A stretch of DNA of 45,826 nt from Pseudomonas putida (GCF_001976065.1 NZ_MNAH01000005.1:353929-399754); one strand, 5' to 3'; shown: positions 15,947 to 24,655, counted from the first letter of the stretch. A program made the numbers and translations. Notes: a model not told the origin generated them from the letters alone.

Positions 15947-15975
15947 AGATTAGAATGGCTTTGAATGGTCATCAA
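15947..15975 (-). promoter_or_regulatory. sigma-70 promoter of the C4-like RNA and antirepressor
   Basis: On the minus strand, TTGATG (15975-15970), a 17-bp spacer and TAATCT (15952-15947) predict a start at about 15940, five or six bases before the C4-like RNA. Confidence 0.65.
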
Positions 15976-16017
15976 TGCGGATGCAGCTGGAAATGCTGTA
16001 GGGGTTTTCCTGCTGTC

Positions 16018-16047
16018 AAAAAAAGCCCCGATCAGATCGGGGCTTTT
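16018..16047. terminator. bidirectional terminator after nrdB
   Basis: AGCCCCGATC-AG-ATCGGGGCT is a perfect hairpin flanked by A and T runs. It ends nrdB transcripts (minus) and insulates them from the antirepressor unit. Confidence 0.85.
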
Positions 16048-16097
16048 AGATGTTCGATTTAGCGATTCAAATCGCTGAATCGTGGCTTGCCAAGGAA

Positions 16098-17345
16098 TCA
16101 ATCCCAGCTAAGCGCACCACCGGTTTGGTATTCGATTACGCGAGTCTCAAAGAAATTTTTCTCTTTCTTCAAGTCCATGATCTCGCTCATCCAAGGGAAC
16201 GGGTTCGTAGTCCCTGGGTACTCTTCTTTCAAACCGATCTGCGACAGGCGACGGTTAGCGATGAACTTGAGGTAGTCCTCCATCATCGCTGCGTTCATGC
16301 CCAGCACGCCACGAGGCATGGTGTCACGAGCGTATTCGATCTCAAGCTGAGTACCTTGCAGAATCATCTGCGAAGCTTCTTCCTTCATTTCAGCATCCCA
16401 CAAATGTGGGTTTTCGATTTTGATCTGGTTGATCACGTCGATGCCGAAGTTCAGGTGCATGGATTCGTCGCGCAGGATGTATTGGAACTGCTCGGCGACG
16501 CCGGTCATTTTGTTGCGGCGGCCCATGGAGAGGATCTGGGTGAAGCCGCAGTAGAAGAAGATGCCTTCCAGGACGCAGTAGTAGGCGATCAGGTTGCGCA
16601 GCAGCTCTTTGTCGGTTTCGACGGTGCCGGTTTCGAACTTTGGATCGGAGATCGAACGGGTGTACTTCAGGCCCCAGGTGGCTTTTTTCGCGACCGATGG
16701 GATCTCGTGGTACATGTTGAAGATTTCGCCTTCATCCATGGCCAACGATTCGATGCAGTACTGGTAGGCGTGGGTGTGGATCGCCTCTTCGAAGGCCTGG
16801 CGCAGGATGTACTGGCGGCATTCCGGGTTGGTGATCAGGCGGTACACGGCCAGCACCAGGTTGTTGGCAACCAGGGAGTCGGCGGTGGAGAAGAAGCCGA
16901 GGTTGCGCATCACGATGCGGCGCTCGTCGTCGGTCAGGCCTTCCGGGTTTTTCCAGAGGGCGATGTCGGCGGTCATGTTGACTTCTTGCGGCATCCAGTG
17001 GTTTGCGCAGCCGTCCAGGTACTTCTGCCAGGCCCAGTCGTACTTGAAAGGTACGAGCTGGTTGAGGTCGGCACGGCAGTTGATCATGCGCTTTTCATCG
17101 ACAGCGACACGGGCGGAGGCGCCTTCGAGTTCGGCGAGGCCTTCGGCGACGTCGAGCGAGTCCAGGGCGGCTTTGGCGCGGGCAACGGCGGCAGAGTCAG
17201 CGGCGGTCACGGCGCGCGCTTCGAGGGCGGCGGCACCGCCGGCGCTGTCGAGACGGTCCATGTTGGCTTCGGTGGCGTGGCCAGCGTTGGCGCTCTTGAC
17301 TGCTACTTCCGTGTCTTCTTTGTCGAATTCGTCCCAGCTCAGCAT
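16098..17345 (-). CDS. nrdB: ribonucleotide reductase class Ia, beta subunit
   Basis: This 415-residue protein holds the di-iron tyrosyl-radical cofactor that lets NrdA reduce ribonucleoside diphosphates. Metal-ligand motifs FEEAIHTHAY (about 185-194), CVLEGIFFYCGF and RDESMHLNFG are intact. The first 85 or so residues are an Ala-rich extension absent from the 376-residue E. coli protein but common in pseudomonads. ATG 17343-17345 follows AGGAGA. nrdA is not adjacent. An NrdR-type box lies about 420 bp upstream. Confidence 0.95.
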   Translation of the reverse strand: MLSWDEFDKEDTEVAVKSANAGHATEANMDRLDSAGGAAALEARAVTAADSAAVARAKAALDSLDVAEGLAELEGASARVAVDEKRMINCRADLNQLVPFKYDWAWQKYLDGCANHWMPQEVNMTADIALWKNPEGLTDDERRIVMRNLGFFSTADSLVANNLVLAVYRLITNPECRQYILRQAFEEAIHTHAYQYCIESLAMDEGEIFNMYHEIPSVAKKATWGLKYTRSISDPKFETGTVETDKELLRNLIAYYCVLEGIFFYCGFTQILSMGRRNKMTGVAEQFQYILRDESMHLNFGIDVINQIKIENPHLWDAEMKEEASQMILQGTQLEIEYARDTMPRGVLGMNAAMMEDYLKFIANRRLSQIGLKEEYPGTTNPFPWMSEIMDLKKEKNFFETRVIEYQTGGALSWD

Positions 17346-17765
17346 GACGTGTCGTCTCCTGCGTGAGGGCCAGTGTGCCCGTGTGAAAATGATGGGTTGG
17401 TTTTTCACACGGCGGTGCTGGCCGCGTTGGATAGCGTTTTTTGCAGCGGTACACGCAGGCAATAAACATAAATTTTGTACGGGGTTCCGAGAGCCACTGA
17501 TGGGCGCAATCGGCATCGAATGCCGTTGCGGGGCTTCAGACTGGCTTTTCATCCCTGTAAGGGGATATTGCAGGCCCGTTTAAGGCCGCATTATAGGGAA
17601 ATTTTCACGGTCGTGGTGGGGCGAATCCGCGCATGGAGCGGTGGAAAGGGCGGGTTTTTCGGTCGGAGCGAGGGTTTACAGGGCTTTGGCGGGTGAAGAT
17701 TTTTTTTTGCGCAAATGGCGGGGAATCGGTTTTGCTCAAAAAGTAAGCAGAAAAGCGCCTTTTTT

Positions 17766-17779
17766 ACTACATCTTGTGT
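17766..17779 (-). promoter_or_regulatory. NrdR-type box
   Basis: The minus strand reads ACACAAGATGTAGT, matching the NrdR consensus ACACWATATMTWGT in 12 of 14 positions. NrdR represses ribonucleotide reductase genes, so the site fits nrdB. NrdR usually uses a pair of boxes about 31 bp apart; I could not find a clear second one. Confidence 0.45.
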
Positions 17780-17814
17780 TTGTGGGCGATTTTTGACCAG
17801 TTAAGACACAACTG

Positions 17815-17834
17815 AGCCCGGCGCGAGCCGGGCT
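17815..17834. terminator. hairpin after the DUF2790 gene
   Basis: AGCCCGGC-GCGA-GCCGGGCT forms a perfect 8-bp stem 52 bp beyond the DUF2790 stop. It lacks a strong T run on either side, so it is at best a weak intrinsic terminator. Confidence 0.4.
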
Positions 17835-17885
17835 GGAATCGACCTCCAGCTAAGCGCTGAAGCGGCCGGATTCGGCGCAGTCAGA

Positions 17886-18149
17886 TCAGCCGCTGGAGCA
17901 GCCGTTACCCATGACGCTGTAGCGCAGGATATGGCGCTGGCCTTTGGAGTCGTCATATTCCATTTTCATCGGCACAACTTCACACACATTGGGGACTTCG
18001 CTCATGGAAATAACTTTGGCGATGTCCAGGTCCATCGAATAAGTGTAATCCTCGATAGCCGGTTGTTGCTGCGCGACATCAGTCTGGGCCTCGTCTGCCA
18101 TGGCGGTTGCGCACAGGCTGCTGAGGGCCAGAACCAATAAAGCTTTCAT
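17886..18149 (-). CDS. DUF2790 family secreted protein
   Basis: This 87-residue protein has a signal peptide (residues 1-18, cleavage after ATAMA) and one compact domain with YTYSMDLDIAKVIS and the C-terminal RYSVMGNGCS. I recognise it as DUF2790, a small exported family abundant in Pseudomonas and without known function. The two cysteines (near VCEVVP and GNGCS) could form a disulfide in the periplasm. It is monocistronic, between nrdB and acsA. Confidence 0.85.
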   Translation of the reverse strand: MKALLVLALSSLCATAMADEAQTDVAQQQPAIEDYTYSMDLDIAKVISMSEVPNVCEVVPMKMEYDDSKGQRHILRYSVMGNGCSSG

Positions 18150-18623
18150 CTAGTGTTTACCTTTTTCAAGTCGAGTGGGGTCACGCAACCTTTTTGGGGT
18201 TGCGTGTGGATCGGACTACTTGGGTTTGGGTTAACTGCCTTCGTGGGGGCTGTAACTTGGTTAACTCAGTTTGCCGGGTTGGCGGAGCGAATTTTAGGCG
18301 TGGGGGTGGCATTCATATAGGCGTGGTTTTGATAAACACCTTTGGCGGATTTTGTAACAATCCCCGGGCACCCTCTGTAGGAGCGAGCTTGCTCCGGGCG
18401 GCGTTCCGACGATGATCGTTAACAATAACGCGCTGTGTCTGATGCCCCTTGGTGTTCTCGGGTTTTTCGCGAGCAGGCTCGCTCCCACAGGGGGGGTGGG
18501 ATGCGTGCGGGTATCAGGACATTTCGTGTGGGCTTGTTACTACCATCGTCGAATGGTTCTATAGGCCCCGCCCGGGCTACAACAGGGTCATACAAAAACA
18601 ACTATTCCACCGAGGTAAGAAAG
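18150..18623. other. gap between the DUF2790 gene and acsA
   Basis: The gap holds a REP doublet at 18376-18489 and the presumed acsA promoter and leader to its right. I could not fix a convincing promoter by eye. Confidence 0.5.
18376..18489. repeat. REP doublet, class A
   Basis: The left arm is TGTAGGAGCGAGCTTGCTCC with the CGGGCGGCG variant; the right arm, inverted, ends GAGCAGGCTCGCTCCCACA. Confidence 0.85.
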
Positions 18624-20579
18624 ATGAGTGCGGCTTCCCTGTATCCCGTTCGTCCCGAGGTTCTGGCCAACACGCTGACTGACGAGGCGACCTACAAGGC
18701 CATGTACCAGCAGTCGGTCGTCAACCCGGACGGCTTCTGGCGCGAACAGGCCAAGCGCCTCGACTGGATCAAGCCTTTCACCACGGTGAAACAGACGTCC
18801 TTCGACGATCACCACGTCGACATCAAGTGGTTCGCCGACGGCACCCTCAACGTTTCCTACAACTGCCTGGACCGTCATCTGGCCGAGCGCGGCGATCAGG
18901 TCGCGATCATCTGGGAGGGCGATGACCCTGCCGAAAGCCGCAACATCACCTACCGCGAACTGCACGAACAGGTCTGCAAGTTCGCCAACGCCCTGCGTGG
19001 CCAGGACGTGCACCGCGGCGACGTGGTGACTATCTATATGCCGATGATCCCCGAAGCCGTGGTCGCCATGCTGGCCTGTACCCGGATCGGCGCGATTCAC
19101 TCGGTGGTGTTCGGCGGTTTCTCGCCGGAGGCCCTGGCCGGTCGCATCATCGACTGCAAGTCGAAAGTGGTAATCACCGCAGACGAAGGCATTCGTGCCG
19201 GCAAGAAGATCCCGCTCAAGGCCAACGTCGACGACGCCCTGACCAACCCGGAAACCAGCAGCATCCAGAAAGTCATCGTGTGCCAGCGTACCGGTGGCAA
19301 CATCAAGTGGAACCAGCACCGGGACATCTGGTACGAAGACCTGATGAAAGTGGCGGGCACTGTTTGCGCGCCTAAAGAGATGGGCGCCGAAGAAGCGCTG
19401 TTCATCCTCTACACCTCCGGATCCACCGGTAAGCCCAAGGGCGTGCAGCACACCACCGGCGGTTACCTGTTGTACGCGGCCATGACCCACGAGCGCGTGT
19501 TCGACTACCGTCCGGGTGAAGTCTACTGGTGCACCGCCGACGTCGGCTGGGTCACCGGCCACACCTACATCGTCTATGGCCCGCTGGCCAACGGCGCGAC
19601 CACGCTGCTGTTCGAAGGCGTACCGAACTATCCGGACATCACCCGGGTGGCGAAGATCGTCGACAAGCACAAGGTCAATATCCTCTACACCGCCCCGACC
19701 GCCATTCGCGCCATGATGGCCGCGGGTACGGCCGCCGTAGAAGGTGCCGATGGCAGCAGTCTGCGCCTGTTGGGTTCGGTGGGTGAGCCGATCAACCCGG
19801 AAGCCTGGGACTGGTACTACAAGAATGTCGGTCAATCCCGTTGCCCGATCGTCGACACCTGGTGGCAGACCGAAACCGGCGCGACCCTGATGAGCCCGCT
19901 GCCGGGTGCTCATGGCCTGAAACCGGGTTCCGCGGCGCGTCCGTTCTTCGGCGTAGTGCCGGCACTGGTGGACAACCTGGGCAATATCATCGAAGGCGAG
20001 GCCGAGGGTAACCTGGTGATTCTCGATTCGTGGCCAGGCCAGGCACGTACGCTGTACGGCGATCACGACCGTTTCGTCGACACCTACTTCAAGACCTTCC
20101 GTGGCATGTACTTCACCGGTGACGGCGCCCGTCGTGATGCCGATGGTTACTACTGGATCACCGGTCGCGTCGACGACGTGCTCAACGTGTCCGGTCACCG
20201 CATGGGCACCGCCGAGATCGAAAGCGCGATGGTCGCCCACCCGAAAGTCGCCGAAGCGGCGGTGGTTGGTGTGCCGCACGACATCAAGGGGCAGGGCATC
20301 TATGTCTATGTCACCTTGAAAAATGGTGAGGAGCCGAGCGAGCAGCTGCGCCTGGAGCTGAAAAACTGGGTGCGCAAGGAGATCGGCCCGATTGCTTCAC
20401 CGGATGTGATCCAGTGGGCGCCGGGGCTGCCGAAGACTCGTTCGGGCAAGATCATGCGCCGGATCCTGCGCAAGATTGCCACGGCTGAGTACGATGGGCT
20501 GGGGGATATTTCCACCCTGGCCGACCCGGGTGTGGTGCAGCATTTGATTGATACGCACCGGACCATGAATGTTGCTTAA
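18624..20579 (+). CDS. acsA: acetyl-CoA synthetase
   Basis: This 651-residue enzyme makes acetyl-CoA from acetate, ATP and CoA through an acetyl-adenylate. The phosphate-binding motif YTSGSTGKPKG and the C-terminal PKTRSGKIMRR are present, with the acetylation-controlled lysine at K609, the same number as in E. coli Acs. The start ATG 18624 follows CGAGGTAAG; the frame upstream runs through a REP element and is not used. It is monocistronic, with a terminator 20 bp after the stop. Confidence 0.96.
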   Translation: MSAASLYPVRPEVLANTLTDEATYKAMYQQSVVNPDGFWREQAKRLDWIKPFTTVKQTSFDDHHVDIKWFADGTLNVSYNCLDRHLAERGDQVAIIWEGDDPAESRNITYRELHEQVCKFANALRGQDVHRGDVVTIYMPMIPEAVVAMLACTRIGAIHSVVFGGFSPEALAGRIIDCKSKVVITADEGIRAGKKIPLKANVDDALTNPETSSIQKVIVCQRTGGNIKWNQHRDIWYEDLMKVAGTVCAPKEMGAEEALFILYTSGSTGKPKGVQHTTGGYLLYAAMTHERVFDYRPGEVYWCTADVGWVTGHTYIVYGPLANGATTLLFEGVPNYPDITRVAKIVDKHKVNILYTAPTAIRAMMAAGTAAVEGADGSSLRLLGSVGEPINPEAWDWYYKNVGQSRCPIVDTWWQTETGATLMSPLPGAHGLKPGSAARPFFGVVPALVDNLGNIIEGEAEGNLVILDSWPGQARTLYGDHDRFVDTYFKTFRGMYFTGDGARRDADGYYWITGRVDDVLNVSGHRMGTAEIESAMVAHPKVAEAAVVGVPHDIKGQGIYVYVTLKNGEEPSEQLRLELKNWVRKEIGPIASPDVIQWAPGLPKTRSGKIMRRILRKIATAEYDGLGDISTLADPGVVQHLIDTHRTMNVA

Positions 20580-20598
20580 GTAGCGTTCAGCGTCATTG

Positions 20599-20634
20599 AA
20601 GCCCTGCCAGGTGTTGAGCCTGGTGGGGCTTTTT
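20599..20634 (+). terminator. terminator of acsA
   Basis: AAGCCC, CCAGG, loop, CCTGG, GGGCTTTTT makes an interrupted stem followed by a T run. Confidence 0.8.
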
Positions 20635-20670
20635 GTTGGCTGAGGGTTTTGTGTTGGCAGTGCTGGCCTC

Positions 20671-20763
20671 TTCGCGGGCAAGCCCGCTCCTACAGGGGGC
20701 TATGGAGGGGGCGCGATCTGTGTCACACCATGGAAACCTGTGGGAGCGGGCTTGCCCGCGAAG
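20671..20763. repeat. REP doublet, class A, opposite (tail-to-tail) order
   Basis: The left arm reads TTCGCGGGCAAGCCCGCTCC and the right arm GGAGCGGGCTTGCCCGCGAA. Unlike most pairs in the window, the TGTGGGAG/TGTAGGAG ends face inward. Confidence 0.85.
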
Positions 20764-21063
20764 GGGCCAGAACAGGCTCCGCATAAACAACAGCCAATAA
20801 TTATCGGCTTCCCCTGTAGGATCTTTCCTACTGTTACCTGCGACCTTTCAGGTTACTGAATGTGTAACCGTGCTGCGCCAATTCGGGGCGTTGGGAAACG
20901 CGAAGCCCTGTTGGATGCCTCCACAAAAAATAAGAATCCACGCTGCGCTTGCCGGATTAGAAGGGTTTGCCAATAATAGGCCCGCAACTTGCAATACAGA
21001 TCGGTTTACCGTCTTTTGCTCTCGCATGATTTTGCAGGGCTGTCAATGTGCTCGAACGGCTTT

Positions 21064-21127
21064 CTTGGTGCATCTGTAACTAGTTGTCGCATTGAAGAAA
21101 TATCGGCTCCGGGCCTGTCGTTAGAAT
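21064..21127 (+). promoter_or_regulatory. ArgR-activated promoter of the aot operon
   Basis: TGTCGC-N8-AA-N5 occupies 21085-21105 and is preceded without gap by a degenerate half-site (21064-21084) that keeps the AA at positions 15-16. The -10 hexamer TAGAAT is at 21122-21127, 37 bp from the half-site start. The Pseudomonas ArgR consensus is a tandem pair of TGTCGC-N8-AA half-sites. The aru promoter shows the same geometry. Confidence 0.7.
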
Positions 21128-21269
21128 GCCGATCACTCGCTCGTCATTGCCTGTGTTGAATTTCAACGCCCGCATCCTAGGACGCAGCAACGTTTTGCGG
21201 TTTCACTCATTCGCATATTGGGCTGTCGCTCACTCTGCCGTTTTAGCCCTTTACCGATGGAGTCCCAAG

Positions 21270-22046
21270 ATGAAGAAACTCGTGCTGCTTGGCGCCCTGG
21301 CAATGTCCTGCGTGCTGTCCCTGCCAACCTTCGCCGATGAAAAGCCCCTGAAGATCGGTATCGAAGCGGCTTACCCTCCGTTCGCCTCCAAAGCGCCGGA
21401 CGGCAGCATCGTGGGTTTCGACTACGACATCGGTAACGCCCTGTGCGAAGAGATGAAGGTCAAGTGCGTGTGGGTCGAGCAAGAGTTCGACGGCCTGATC
21501 CCGGCGCTGAAAGTGCGCAAGATCGATGCAATCCTGTCGTCCATGTCGATCACTGAAGACCGCAAGAAGTCCGTGGACTTCACCAACAAGTACTACAACA
21601 CCCCAGCTCGCCTGGTCATGAAGGAAGGCACTCAGGTCAGCGAAGGTCTGACCGAGCTCAAGGGCAAGAACATCGGCGTGCAGCGTGGTTCGATCCACGA
21701 GCGTTTCGCCCGCGAAGTCCTGGCGCCACTGGGTGCCGAGATCAAGCCATACGGTTCGCAGAACGAGATTTACCTCGACGTGGCCGCCGGCCGCCTCGAC
21801 GGCACCGTGGCAGACGCTACGCTGCTCAATGACGGTTTCCTGAAAACCGACGCCGGTAAAGGTTTCGCCTTCGTTGGCCCGGCGTTCACCGACGTCAAAT
21901 ACTTCGGCGACGGCGTGGGTATCGCGGTTCGCAAGGGTGACGCGCTGAAAGACAAGATCAACACCGCGATCACGGCCATCCGCGAGAACGGCAAGTACAA
22001 GCAAATCCAGGACAAGTACTTCGCCTTCGATATCTACGGCAAGTAA
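21270..22046 (+). CDS. aotJ: arginine/ornithine periplasmic binding protein
   Basis: This 258-residue protein has a signal peptide (about residues 1-22, ending TFADEKP) and is a HisJ/ArgT-type solute-binding protein (LKIGIEAAYPPFASKAPDG, FDYDIGNALCEEM). It captures arginine or ornithine in the periplasm and delivers it to the AotQM-AotP transporter. ATG 21270 follows GATGGAG. It heads the aot operon, and an intrinsic terminator-like hairpin follows it, which would allow more binding protein than permease. Confidence 0.93.
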   Translation: MKKLVLLGALAMSCVLSLPTFADEKPLKIGIEAAYPPFASKAPDGSIVGFDYDIGNALCEEMKVKCVWVEQEFDGLIPALKVRKIDAILSSMSITEDRKKSVDFTNKYYNTPARLVMKEGTQVSEGLTELKGKNIGVQRGSIHERFAREVLAPLGAEIKPYGSQNEIYLDVAAGRLDGTVADATLLNDGFLKTDAGKGFAFVGPAFTDVKYFGDGVGIAVRKGDALKDKINTAITAIRENGKYKQIQDKYFAFDIYGK

Positions 22047-22058
22047 CAGACACGTCCG

Positions 22059-22103
22059 AAATGGCGCAAGCAACAGGTTTTTCTGAGGTTTGCGCCATTT
22101 TTT
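22059..22103 (+). terminator. intra-operon attenuating terminator after aotJ
   Basis: AAATGGCGCAA pairs perfectly (11 bp) with TTGCGCCATTT across a 20-nt loop and runs into six T. It lies between aotJ and aotQ. Confidence 0.75.
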
Positions 22104-22129
22104 CATCCCAACTTTCGAGGACCTGAATC

Positions 22130-22819
22130 ATGTTGAAAGGCTACGGGGCTGTCATCCTCGATGGCGCTTGGCTGACGCTTCAGCTCGCCTTGTCGTCCAT
22201 GGCCCTGGCCATTGTCCTGGGCCTGATCGGCGTGGCGCTGCGTCTGTCGCCGGTGCGCTGGCTGGCCTGGCTGGGCGACCTGTACTCCACGGTAATCCGC
22301 GGGATTCCCGACCTGGTGCTGATCCTGCTGATTTTCTACGGTGGTCAGGACCTGCTTAACCGTGTCGCGCCGCTGCTCGGTTTCGACGAATACATTGACC
22401 TGAACCCCTTGGCCGCCGGTATCGGCACCCTGGGCTTCATCTTCGGTGCCTACCTGTCGGAAACCTTCCGTGGTGCGTTCATGGCGATTCCCAAGGGGCA
22501 GGCTGAAGCCGGCATGGCCTACGGCATGAGCAGTTTCCAGGTGTTCTTCCGGGTGTTGGTGCCGCAGATGATTCGCCTGGCGATTCCGGGTTTCACCAAC
22601 AACTGGCTGGTGCTGACCAAGGCCACCGCGCTGATTTCGGTGGTGGGACTGCAAGACATGATGTTCAAGGCCAAGCAGGCGGCAGATGCCACCCGCGAGC
22701 CTTTCACCTTCTTCCTCGCAGTGGCGGCGATGTACCTGGTGATCACCAGTGTCTCGTTGCTGGCATTGCGTCACCTTGAGAAGCGCTACTCGGTAGGCGT
22801 AAGGGCGGCTGATCTATGA
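22130..22819 (+). CDS. aotQ: arginine/ornithine ABC permease
   Basis: This 229-residue membrane protein of the HisQ type has about five membrane segments and the permease loop that contacts the ATPase (EAAMAYGMS-like, here EAGMAYGMSSFQVFFRVLVPQ). It forms the inner-membrane channel with AotM. Its stop overlaps the aotM start (ATGA). Confidence 0.93.
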   Translation: MLKGYGAVILDGAWLTLQLALSSMALAIVLGLIGVALRLSPVRWLAWLGDLYSTVIRGIPDLVLILLIFYGGQDLLNRVAPLLGFDEYIDLNPLAAGIGTLGFIFGAYLSETFRGAFMAIPKGQAEAGMAYGMSSFQVFFRVLVPQMIRLAIPGFTNNWLVLTKATALISVVGLQDMMFKAKQAADATREPFTFFLAVAAMYLVITSVSLLALRHLEKRYSVGVRAADL

Positions 22820-23514
22820 TCTTCGACTACAACGTCATTTGGGAGGCCTTGCCGCTGTACTTCGGCGGCCTGGTGACCACCCTCAAATTGCTCGCGCTGT
22901 CGCTGTTTTTCGGTCTGCTGGCGGCCTTGCCGCTGGGCCTGATGCGCGTCTCGAAGAACGCAGTCGTCAACATGACGGCCTGGCTCTTCACCTACGTGAT
23001 CCGCGGCACGCCGATGCTGGTGCAGCTGTTCCTGATCTACTACGGTCTGGCGCAGTTCGAAGCGGTACGTGAAAGCTTCCTGTGGCCGTGGCTGTCCAGC
23101 GCAACCTTCTGTGCCTGCCTCGCGTTTGCCATCAACACCAGCGCCTACACTGCCGAAATCATCGCCGGCAGCCTGCGCGCCACGCCGAACGGCGAGATCG
23201 AAGCGGCCAAGGCCATGGGTATGTCGCGCTTCAAGATGTACAAGCGCATCCTGCTGCCGTCGGCCCTGCGCCGCGCACTGCCGCAGTACAGCAACGAAGT
23301 GATCATGATGCTGCAGACCACCAGCCTGGCGTCCATCGTGACCCTGATCGATATCACCGGTGCCGCGCGCACGGTCAACGCCCAGTTCTACCTGCCGTTC
23401 GAGGCCTACATCACCGCCGGCGTGTTCTACCTGTGCCTGACCTTCATCCTGGTGAAGCTGTTCAAGATGGCCGAGCGCCGCTGGCTGGGCTACCTGGCCC
23501 CGCGGAAGCACTGA
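22816..23514 (+). CDS. aotM: arginine/ornithine ABC permease
   Basis: This 232-residue HisM-type permease has several membrane segments and the ATPase-contact loop EAAKAMGMSRFKMYKRILLP. It overlaps aotQ by four bases and is followed one base later by aotO. It pairs with AotQ in the transporter. Confidence 0.93.
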   Translation: MIFDYNVIWEALPLYFGGLVTTLKLLALSLFFGLLAALPLGLMRVSKNAVVNMTAWLFTYVIRGTPMLVQLFLIYYGLAQFEAVRESFLWPWLSSATFCACLAFAINTSAYTAEIIAGSLRATPNGEIEAAKAMGMSRFKMYKRILLPSALRRALPQYSNEVIMMLQTTSLASIVTLIDITGAARTVNAQFYLPFEAYITAGVFYLCLTFILVKLFKMAERRWLGYLAPRKH

Positions 23515-23515
23515 T

Positions 23516-24628
23516 ATGGAACGCATCGATCATGTTTTGCCGTGGAGCCACCTGGGCAGCGAGCGCCAGATCTCGGTGTTCCGCTTCGGCAGCGGTGAGC
23601 GCAAGGCCTACATCCAGGCCAGCCTGCACGCCGATGAATTGCCCGGCATGCGCACCGCCTGGGCGCTGAAAACGCGCCTGGCCGAGCTCGAAGCCCAAGG
23701 CTTGCTCAACGGCGTGATCGAACTGGTGCCGGTGGCCAATCCACTGGGCCTCGGTCAGTTGCTGCAGGGCAATCATCAAGGGCGTTTCGAGGCCGGCAGC
23801 GGTAAGAATTTCAACCGCGATTTCGTCGAGCTGAGCGCGCCGGTGGCCGCAGGACTCGATGGCCATCTGGGCGATGACCCGCACGCCAATATCCGCTTGA
23901 TCCGCCAGGCCATGAGCGATCATCTGGCCGCACTGCCACCGGCCAGCAGCCAGTTGCAGGGCATGCAGCGCATCCTGCTCAGCCATGCCTGCACTGCCGA
24001 CGTGGTATTGGACCTGCATTGCGATGCCGAAGCGGCGCTGCACATGTATGCCTTGCCGCAACATTGGCCGCAGTGGCGTTCGCTGGCTGCGCACTTGAAT
24101 GTTCGAGTTGGCTTGCTGGCGGAAGACTCCGGCGGCAGTTCCTTCGACGAAGCCTGTTCGTTGCCGTGGTTGCGCTTGTCGCGTCAGTTCCCGGACGCGC
24201 AGATTCCGCTGGCGTGCCTGGCGACGACCCTTGAACTGGGTGGTCAGGCTGATACCGGTCGCCCTGAGACTGAGGCTTACGCCGAGGGCATCCTGGCGTT
24301 CCTCGCCGAGCAGGGATTGATCAGCGGAGACTGGCCGCAACCTGCCCAGCCAGCGTGCGAAGGCCTGCCGTTCGAAGGCACCGAATTGCTGTTCGCACCG
24401 CACCCCGGTGTGGTGAGTTTCCTGCGTAAACCTGGTGAATGGGTTGAGGCGGGCGACGAGATTTTCGAAGTGATCGATCCGCTGGCGGATCGGGTCAGCA
24501 CGGTGTGTGCTGGTACGTCCGGGGTGCTGTTTGCCATTGAGCGGCTGCGTTACGCCCAACCCGGTTTCTGGCTGGCCAAGGTGGCGGGGCGCGAAGCGCT
24601 GCGTCACGGGCGCTTGCTCAACGACTGA
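23516..24628 (+). CDS. aotO: succinylglutamate desuccinylase/aspartoacylase-like protein AotO
   Basis: This 370-residue protein belongs to the M14-type zinc hydrolase group, with HADE (H38, E41) and DLHCD as likely metal ligands. It is related to AruE but lies inside the transporter operon, as in P. aeruginosa aotJQMOP. Its substrate is not known; it was found dispensable for transport in P. aeruginosa as far as I recall. The C-terminal 90 residues look like a lipoyl-type barrel (HPGVVSFLRKPGEWVEAGD). Confidence 0.85.
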   Translation: MERIDHVLPWSHLGSERQISVFRFGSGERKAYIQASLHADELPGMRTAWALKTRLAELEAQGLLNGVIELVPVANPLGLGQLLQGNHQGRFEAGSGKNFNRDFVELSAPVAAGLDGHLGDDPHANIRLIRQAMSDHLAALPPASSQLQGMQRILLSHACTADVVLDLHCDAEAALHMYALPQHWPQWRSLAAHLNVRVGLLAEDSGGSSFDEACSLPWLRLSRQFPDAQIPLACLATTLELGGQADTGRPETEAYAEGILAFLAEQGLISGDWPQPAQPACEGLPFEGTELLFAPHPGVVSFLRKPGEWVEAGDEIFEVIDPLADRVSTVCAGTSGVLFAIERLRYAQPGFWLAKVAGREALRHGRLLND

Positions 24629-24655
24629 CTGACTGTTTTTGTGAGAACCGACCGC

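Larger units (their letters stand above)
17346..17885. other. long leader/promoter region of nrdB
   Basis: This 540-bp gap holds an NrdR-type box (17766-17779) and a hairpin (17815-17834). No protein-coding frame with good codon use or a ribosome site was seen. T-rich and A-rich runs occur around 17701-17770. Confidence 0.5.
20635..21269. other. acsA-aotJ intergenic region
   Basis: The region holds a REP doublet (20671-20763), a perfect GTAGGA-TCTT-TCCTAC hairpin (20816-20831), and the aot promoter with tandem ArgR half-sites (21064-21127). The leader from the predicted start to aotJ is about 135 nt. No coding frame is supported. Confidence 0.6.

Noticed and set aside
18435..18623. N-terminal extension of AcsA
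   Set aside because: It reads through a REP element, and family members start at MSAASLYPVRPEV (18624).
18588..20279. 563-codon minus-strand frame opposite acsA
   Set aside because: It is a shadow frame of acsA.
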